From CAZGTQ01 sp964528575 (GTDB taxonomy: Bacteria > Planctomycetota > UBA1135 > GCA-002686595): DNA of 18,541 nt. The stretch covers positions 1 to 18,541 of the forward strand of contig CAZGTQ010000200.1 of assembly GCA_964528575.1 (NCBI GenBank), read 5' to 3'. This document shows positions 13,911 to 18,541 of this stretch, one piece after another. A program made the translations under genes and the position numbers. The notes beneath the pieces are model-generated. The model searched no databases. It had not been told where the DNA came from and was given only the letters and a program-made list of their open reading frames with translations. Each line of letters begins with the position of its first letter. Position 1 is the first letter of the stretch.

Positions 13911-15158
13911 TCAGCGAACGTGTCCGCGCCGCGCGAGCGTGTGCGCGCCCGGCAGGGCCGCCATCGCGAGGAGCACCGCTCCCGCGTAGGTCGTCGCCGC
14001 GCCGAGCATCAGCTCCGCGGGTGCGTAGCGGTCGGCGAGCGCGATGATCGCGCACGTCGCGACGAGGTAGCCGAGCGCCTGCATCGGGTGCCGCGCGGCG
14101 AAGACGCGGCCGCGCATGCGCGGCGGTACGGCCTGCTGCACGATCGTGGCGTCCTGGACCATCACCGCGAAGATCAGCGCTCCGCCGCAAGCGATCGTCG
14201 CGAGCGAGCCCGCGAACGAGGAGACGAGCGCGAACGCGATCATTCCCGCGGCCGCTCCGAACAGCGCCGCGAGCACGACGCGGCCGCGGCCGAGGCGCCG
14301 GCCCCAGCTCGGGCCCGCGATGCCGCCGAGGATGCCGCCGACGCCGAACGCCGCGAACAGCGCCGGCGCGCCACGGTCGGGGTCGACTCCCAGGTGCGTC
14401 TCCGCGAACGCCGGCAGGAGCGGGATCCACGCGCCGATGAACGCGTACGTCAACAGGTGCACGAGCGTCAGGAACACGAGCACCGGCCGGCGCCGCAAAT
14501 AGTCGAGGCCGCGCGCCGCCTCGCGCAGCAGGTCGCTCGCGCGCCGCGGACGGCGGCGGCGGTGCGGGAGCACGAGCCCCAACATCAGCACCGCGCTCAC
14601 GCCGAACACCGCCGCGTCGGCGAGGAACGTGCCGTTCTTGCCGAGGATCGCGATCCCCGCGCCGGCGAGCGACATGCCGAGGATCAGGTTCAGGCTGCTC
14701 GTCGTCGTCGAGATGCCGTTCGCTTCGCCGAGATCCTCGGGCGGCACGAGGTCGGGGATCGCGCTCTGCCGCGCCGGGTGGAACACCGTGCCGATCGCAG
14801 AGAAGACCATCGCGACCGCGAACAGCGGCGCGCGCGTGTCGAGCGTCGCGAGCCACGGGATCGTCGCCATCAGCGCGAGCGAGAGCACGTCGCAGCCGAC
14901 GAGCAACCGCCGGCGGTCGAAACGGTCGACGAGCGCGCCCGCGACCGGGCCGAGCAGCAACATCGGCAGCGTCTCGAGCAGCACGACGATCGCGACGTCG
15001 CGCTCGGGGTTCTCGCCGTCCGCGCGCGCGAGCTCGTGCACGAGCAGGATGAACGCCATGCGCCCGAGGTTCGACGCGAGCTCGGAGATCGCCGTCGCCG
15101 CCCACAGCCGCCGATAGCCCTGCGACGCGAAGACGCGCCGCTGGCCCGCCGTCAGCAA
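13911..15158 (-). CDS. Major facilitator superfamily exporter (DHA3/EntS-like)
   Basis: This 415-residue inner-membrane protein has about 12 hydrophobic segments in two halves. The loop after the second helix carries the MFS signature GALVDRFDRRRLL (about 74-86). Other family-like motifs are HPARQSAIPDLVP and EANGISTTTSSLNLILG, typical of the group containing the enterobactin exporter EntS and drug exporters. The start is a TTG that overlaps the recD2 stop by seven bases (CGTTGCTGA); no better in-frame start lies before conserved sequence (YRRLWAATAISELASNLG). The overlap suggests translational coupling to recD2, an unusual partner. Substrate unknown. Confidence 0.87.
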   Translation of the reverse strand: MLTAGQRRVFASQGYRRLWAATAISELASNLGRMAFILLVHELARADGENPERDVAIVVLLETLPMLLLGPVAGALVDRFDRRRLLVGCDVLSLALMATIPWLATLDTRAPLFAVAMVFSAIGTVFHPARQSAIPDLVPPEDLGEANGISTTTSSLNLILGMSLAGAGIAILGKNGTFLADAAVFGVSAVLMLGLVLPHRRRRPRRASDLLREAARGLDYLRRRPVLVFLTLVHLLTYAFIGAWIPLLPAFAETHLGVDPDRGAPALFAAFGVGGILGGIAGPSWGRRLGRGRVVLAALFGAAAGMIAFALVSSFAGSLATIACGGALIFAVMVQDATIVQQAVPPRMRGRVFAARHPMQALGYLVATCAIIALADRYAPAELMLGAATTYAGAVLLAMAALPGAHTLARRGHVR

Positions 15159-17440
15159 CGCTCGCCCTCGCCCACGACTTGCGCGCGCAGCCGCTCGGCG
15201 AGCGCGCTCTCGCGGCGGCTCGGCTGCGCGTTCGCGATCGCCATCTCGATCGCGCGCCTCGAGCCCACGAGCACGACGAGCTGCTTCGCCCGCGTGATCG
15301 CCGTGTAGAGCAGGTTGCGCTGCAGCATAACGCGGTGCTGCACGAGCAGCGGCACGACGACCGCCGGATACTCAGCGCCCTGCGAGCGGTGCACCGTGAT
15401 CGCGAACGCGGGCTGCAGGTCGCCGAGCTCCTCGACGCCGTAGAACACGTCGCGCTCGGGATAGCGCACCGTCAGCCCGCGACCGCTCGGCTCGATCGAC
15501 GCGATGCGGCCCATGTCGCCGTTGAAGACGTCCTTGTCGTAGTCGTTGCGCGTGTGGATGACGCGGTCGCCGGTGCGCCAGACGCCCTCGCCCTCTTGGC
15601 CGGAGCGACGCAGCTCGTGACCGCCGTGGCCGAGCGCCTCGCGCAGCCGCGCGTTGAGCGCGTCGACGCCGCAGTCGCCGCGGTACATCGGCGCGAGCAC
15701 CTGCACGTCGTTCGTCCACGCGAGGCCGAAGCGCTCGGGGATGCGTTTGGTGACGACCTCGACGACGCGCTCCGCGCAGCTCAGCGGGTCGTCCGCGGGG
15801 AAGAAGTAGAAGTCCGCGTCGCGCGCGCCGCGCGGGGGCAGCCGCGGGAGCTCGCCGGCGAGCATGCGGTGCGCGTTCGCGACGATCAGGCTGTGCTCGT
15901 CCTGGCGGAAGACCTGCGTCAGGCGCCAGGCGGGGACGCGGCCGCTCGCGAGCAGGTCGGCGAGCACGTTGCCGGCCGACACCGACGGGAGCTGGTCGGG
16001 GTCGCCGACGAGCACGAGCCGCGCCGGCGGCTGGATCGCCTTGAGCAAGTGGTGCGCGAGCACGACGTCGAGCATCGAGATCTCGTCGACGACGACGAGG
16101 TCCGCCTCGAGCGGCTCGGCGTCGCCGTGCGCGAAGCCGCGCGTCTGCGGGTCGAAGCCGAGCAGCCGGTGCACGGTGCTCGCCGGCCGCCCGGTCGCTT
16201 CCGCCAGCCGCTTCGCCGCACGTCCGGTCGGCGACGCGAGCTTCACGCTCGCGCCGGCGCGCTCGGCGAGCTCGACGACGAGCCGCACGATCGTCGTCTT
16301 GCCCACGCCGGGGCCGCCGGTGAGCAGCGCGAGCGGCTCGGACAGGAGCCCGAGCACCGCCTCGCGCTGGAGCGGGTGCAGCTCCATGCCGGCCCCGCTC
16401 TCCGCCTCCCGCAGCGCCGTCCAGTCGGCGAGCGGCCGCCGCGCACCCGACGCGAGCAGCGCGCCGAGGTTCTTCGCGAGCCCGACCTCGCTCGCCCAGT
16501 ACTGCGGCAGGTACGCGCGCGCGTCCGCCGCCTCGTCCGGGCGCTCGAGCACGACCTCGCGCGCCCGCTCGAGCTCGGCGAGCGCGGCGTCGAGCAGCTC
16601 GGCGCCGGGGCGCGTGCGCAGGAGCTCGCCCGTGCGCTCGAACAGCCGCTCGCGCGGCAGCAGCGTGTGCCCGTCGTTCGCCGACGTGCGCAGGGCGTGG
16701 AGCAGGCCCGCTCGGACCCGCTCGGGCGCCGCCTCGTCGAAGCCGAGCGAGCGCGCCACGCGGTCGGCGATCCCGAAGCCGATGCCGCGGATCCCGCTCG
16801 CCAGCACGTACGGGTCCGCGCGCACCGCCTCTTCGCACTCGGCGCCCAACGCGCGGCAGACGGCGTGCGCCTGCGCCGGGCCGAGCCCGATGCCGAGCAG
16901 GAACGCCCGCGTCCGGTGCGCTCCGAACTCGGCGCGCACCGCCTCGACGAGGTCCGCGCGCACCTGCGGCCGCAGTCCGCGCACGCGCGCGAGCTTCTCG
17001 GGCTCCTCGAGGATCACCCGCATCGCGTCGGCGCCGAGCTGGTCGACGATGCGCTGCGCCAGGGTCTCGCCGATTCCGCGGAACGCCTTCGAGGCGAGGT
17101 AGCGCACGAGCCCGGCCGCGTCGGCCGGCGGCAGCGGCTCGCACAGGTCGAACTCGAACCGGCGGCCGTGCGTGCGGTGCTGGCCCCAGCGGCCGACGAG
17201 GCGGACGCGGGCGCCTTCGACGGGCTCGTCGACGCGCCCGACCGCGGTCACGCGGGCGCGGATCGGGAGCGCGGGGTCGCCGAACCCGGGCTCGGGCTCG
17301 ACGCCGAGCACCGTGTAGCCGGTGTCGGGCGCATGGTAGGTGATCCGCTCGACCGTCCCCTGGACGGTGGCGTCCTCGGCGGGGTCCGCGCCGTCGGTCC
17401 GCGCGCGGGGCCGCTCGCGGGCTCGGTCGGCGGTCTCCAT
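15152..17440 (-). CDS. recD2: RecD2-like DNA helicase
   Basis: This 762-residue superfamily 1B helicase is predicted to unwind DNA 5'-3' in repair. The N-terminus has an OB-like domain (TVQGTVERITYHAPDTGYTV) and helix-hairpin-helix segments (FRGIGETLAQRIV, GIRGIGFGIADRVA), the mark of the RecBC-independent RecD2 branch. Motor motifs are in order: Walker A GGPGVGKTT (about 374), DEISMLD (about 450), GDPDQLPSVSAG, VFRQDEHSLI, ITVHRSQGAEYP and LLYTAITRAKQLVVLVG. The ATG at 17440 is chosen because it gives the normal RecD2 start. An in-frame ATG 300 bases upstream would cover the rpsU promoter and the first codons of rpsU on the other strand. No recB or recC is visible. The gene overlaps the downstream MFS gene. 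Confidence 0.93.
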   Translation of the reverse strand: METADRARERPRARTDGADPAEDATVQGTVERITYHAPDTGYTVLGVEPEPGFGDPALPIRARVTAVGRVDEPVEGARVRLVGRWGQHRTHGRRFEFDLCEPLPPADAAGLVRYLASKAFRGIGETLAQRIVDQLGADAMRVILEEPEKLARVRGLRPQVRADLVEAVRAEFGAHRTRAFLLGIGLGPAQAHAVCRALGAECEEAVRADPYVLASGIRGIGFGIADRVARSLGFDEAAPERVRAGLLHALRTSANDGHTLLPRERLFERTGELLRTRPGAELLDAALAELERAREVVLERPDEAADARAYLPQYWASEVGLAKNLGALLASGARRPLADWTALREAESGAGMELHPLQREAVLGLLSEPLALLTGGPGVGKTTIVRLVVELAERAGASVKLASPTGRAAKRLAEATGRPASTVHRLLGFDPQTRGFAHGDAEPLEADLVVVDEISMLDVVLAHHLLKAIQPPARLVLVGDPDQLPSVSAGNVLADLLASGRVPAWRLTQVFRQDEHSLIVANAHRMLAGELPRLPPRGARDADFYFFPADDPLSCAERVVEVVTKRIPERFGLAWTNDVQVLAPMYRGDCGVDALNARLREALGHGGHELRRSGQEGEGVWRTGDRVIHTRNDYDKDVFNGDMGRIASIEPSGRGLTVRYPERDVFYGVEELGDLQPAFAITVHRSQGAEYPAVVVPLLVQHRVMLQRNLLYTAITRAKQLVVLVGSRRAIEMAIANAQPSRRESALAERLRAQVVGEGERC

Positions 17441-17528
17441 GGCGTTTGGAGCATCGCAGCCGCGGCGGGGGAATGCCAGCCGGGCGCTCGCGATGGCCCC
17501 CGCGCGGCGAGGAAAGCTAAGAATGCGC

Positions 17529-17557
17529 TTGGCAGCTTCGGGGGCCCTGTCGATACT
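17529..17557 (+). promoter_or_regulatory. Sigma-70-type promoter of rpsU
   Basis: TTGGCA (17529-17534) and GATACT (17552-17557) are separated by 17 bases and match consensus at 5 and 4 of 6 positions. This is the best promoter in the window. Transcription would start near 17564 and leave a leader of about 60 bases before the rpsU ATG. It lies in the 183-base region divergent from recD2, which must also contain the recD2 promoter; I could not identify that one. Confidence 0.6.
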
Positions 17558-17623
17558 ACTCGGCCCTTTCGCGCCGGGTGCCCGCGGATGTCGCGGCCTC
17601 GGCTCGCTCCTGAGACACGCCCT

Positions 17624-17863
17624 ATGCCGATCAAGGTTCCGGTTCGCCCGAACGAGTCGCTGGAAGCGGCGCTGAAGCGTTTCAAGCGCCAGTGCAACTC
17701 CAGCGGGATCTTCCGCTTGGCCAAGGCCAACACCTGGCACGAGAAGCGGTCGGACAAGCGCCGCCGCGAGCGCCGCGAGCGCATGCGGACGATCCTCAAG
17801 GCGACCCGCAAGGCCCAGCGCGTCGCCGCCGGCCGCTCGGGCGGCCGCATGCGCCGGGGCTGA
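17624..17863 (+). CDS. rpsU: Small ribosomal subunit protein bS21
   Basis: This 79-residue protein of the 30S subunit helps initiation at the 3' end of 16S rRNA. The start MPIKVPVRPNESLEAALKRF and the following KRQCNSSGIF and HEKRSDKRRRERR are diagnostic of bS21. The C-terminus extends somewhat past the usual core with a basic tail (TRKAQRVAAGRSGGRMRRG). The ATG is fixed by the conserved first residues. There is no SD beyond a weak GAGA. The gene appears monocistronic, and its stop lies 12 bases from the stop of the convergent CGNR gene. Confidence 0.95.
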   Translation: MPIKVPVRPNESLEAALKRFKRQCNSSGIFRLAKANTWHEKRSDKRRRERRERMRTILKATRKAQRVAAGRSGGRMRRG

Positions 17864-17875
17864 GCGCGCCGGTCG

Positions 17876-18439
17876 CTACGCGTTCGCCCCGCGCCGCCGG
17901 CCGCGTCGCTCGCGATAGGCGCGGACCTTCGTGCGGTTGCCGCACACGGCCATCGAGCACCACGTGCGCGAGCGGTTCTTCGAGCGGTCGTAGAACGCGA
18001 CTGCGCAGCTCTCGTCGCGGCACGCCTTCATCCGCGGCCACGTCCCGTCGGCCATCCCGCCGGCCACCGCCGCGAGCACGCGGCCGACGACGCTCCCGAA
18101 GCCGTCGACGTGCGGGCTGAGCGTCGCTCCGCTCATCGTGAAGCGGACCGACAGCCCGGTCGCCCGCGCCGCGCGGTCGAGCACGGCCGGCGCGGCGGGA
18201 TCGAGCTCCTCCCCGTTGTGCGCGCGCAGCATCGCCCGCAGCGCGTCGCGCACCTCGCGCGCGAGGTGCAGCTCGCCGTCGCGCGGTCCGGCTCCGCGCG
18301 CCTCGAGCTCGCGCTCCGCGGCCCATTGCGCCGCTTGCGCCGGATCCGCGAGCCGGTCCGCCCCCGTGTCGGGGTCGACCGTGTTGACGAAGGCGCGCAC
18401 GAGCTCGAGCGCGCCCGGTGCGGAAGAGGCGGAAGGCAC
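17876..18439 (-). CDS. CGNR zinc-finger / ABATE-domain regulator
   Basis: This 187-residue protein has an N-terminal ABATE-like region beginning LELVRAFVNTVD (about 11-22), where the family usually has an Asn-Thr pair after a hydrophobic stretch. The C-terminal CGNR zinc finger has Cys140, Cys145, Cys161 and Cys166, with CGNR at 166-169 followed by the basic stretch TKVRAYRERRGRRRG. Proteins of this kind are annotated as stress-related transcriptional regulators, so DNA binding is inferred from family and charge. The start is a GTG. The frame stays open upstream to the end of the window, so a longer form cannot be excluded, but the domain begins within ten residues of this GTG. The 102 bases beyond it hold no other gene I can support. 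Confidence 0.87.
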   Translation of the reverse strand: MPSASSAPGALELVRAFVNTVDPDTGADRLADPAQAAQWAAERELEARGAGPRDGELHLAREVRDALRAMLRAHNGEELDPAAPAVLDRAARATGLSVRFTMSGATLSPHVDGFGSVVGRVLAAVAGGMADGTWPRMKACRDESCAVAFYDRSKNRSRTWCSMAVCGNRTKVRAYRERRGRRRGANA

Positions 18440-18541
18440 GGCAGGCGGGGGAGGGCGAGCGGCGACCTCTCGGGCGTCGAGGTCGGCGCGCGCCGCGGTC
18501 CACGGAGCGCGCCGGGCGAGCGAGCCGCCGGCCCTTCCCGC

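Noticed and set aside
17441..17740. 100-residue N-terminal extension of recD2
   Set aside because: The extension is low-complexity, overlaps rpsU and its promoter on the other strand, and RecD2 proteins start near the chosen ATG.
15179..17863. 894-codon plus-strand frame ending in rpsU
   Set aside because: Only the last 79 codons are bS21. The rest is antisense to recD2, and the rpsU promoter lies inside it.
1..18541. CRISPR array, insertion sequence or prophage
   Set aside because: No regularly spaced repeats, transposase, integrase or phage structural motifs were seen on either strand.

Overview
This is a very GC-rich, densely coding bacterial segment. Codons end almost always in G or C, and most genes lack a clear Shine-Dalgarno (SD) sequence. 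The gene content suggests a Planctomycetota or Myxococcota-type genome: a secreted redoxin/cytochrome c/copper monooxygenase lipoprotein with EF-hands, a sulfatase-like lipoprotein, an RND-superfamily exporter and RecD2. Gene content alone cannot settle the phylum. No tRNA, rRNA, CRISPR array, transposase or phage gene was recognised.

Layout. Positions 7-31 hold a perfect REP-like palindrome. On the minus strand lie an NAD(P)-dependent malic enzyme (2205-3398) and, 46 bases downstream, a 695-residue redox lipoprotein (71-2158). On the plus strand follows a tandem pair of DUF4190-like small membrane proteins. The first is intact (3516-3761). The second has lost one base (3873-4138). Each carries its own copy of a related upstream block.

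From 4122 to 4313 the DNA contains six consecutive inverted repeats and a plausible sigma-70 promoter. A 35-codon upstream ORF runs through the last four repeats, and its stop overlaps the GTG start of threonine synthase. This leader opens a co-directional cluster of about 8.5 kb: thrC, an RND/MMPL-like exporter, an alkaline-phosphatase/sulfatase-superfamily lipoprotein, a 62-residue ORF, and three tandem paralogous secreted proteins of unknown function. Most junctions in the cluster are 4-29 bases or overlap by 1-4 bases, so it is probably one transcript coupled by translation. Amino-acid synthesis at the head and export or envelope functions behind it make this the most unusual part of the window.

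On the minus strand, converging on that cluster, lie a secreted protein interrupted by one frameshift (12852-13843), an MFS exporter (13911-15158) and recD2 (15152-17440), whose stop overlaps the MFS start. The 183-base gap divergent from recD2 carries a good promoter for rpsU (17624-17863). A CGNR zinc-finger regulator (17876-18439, minus) converges on rpsU at the right end.

The best candidates for undescribed biology are the structured thrC leader with its coupled upstream ORF and the triplicated secreted family. The two single-base frameshifts may be real or may be consensus errors in short G/C runs.
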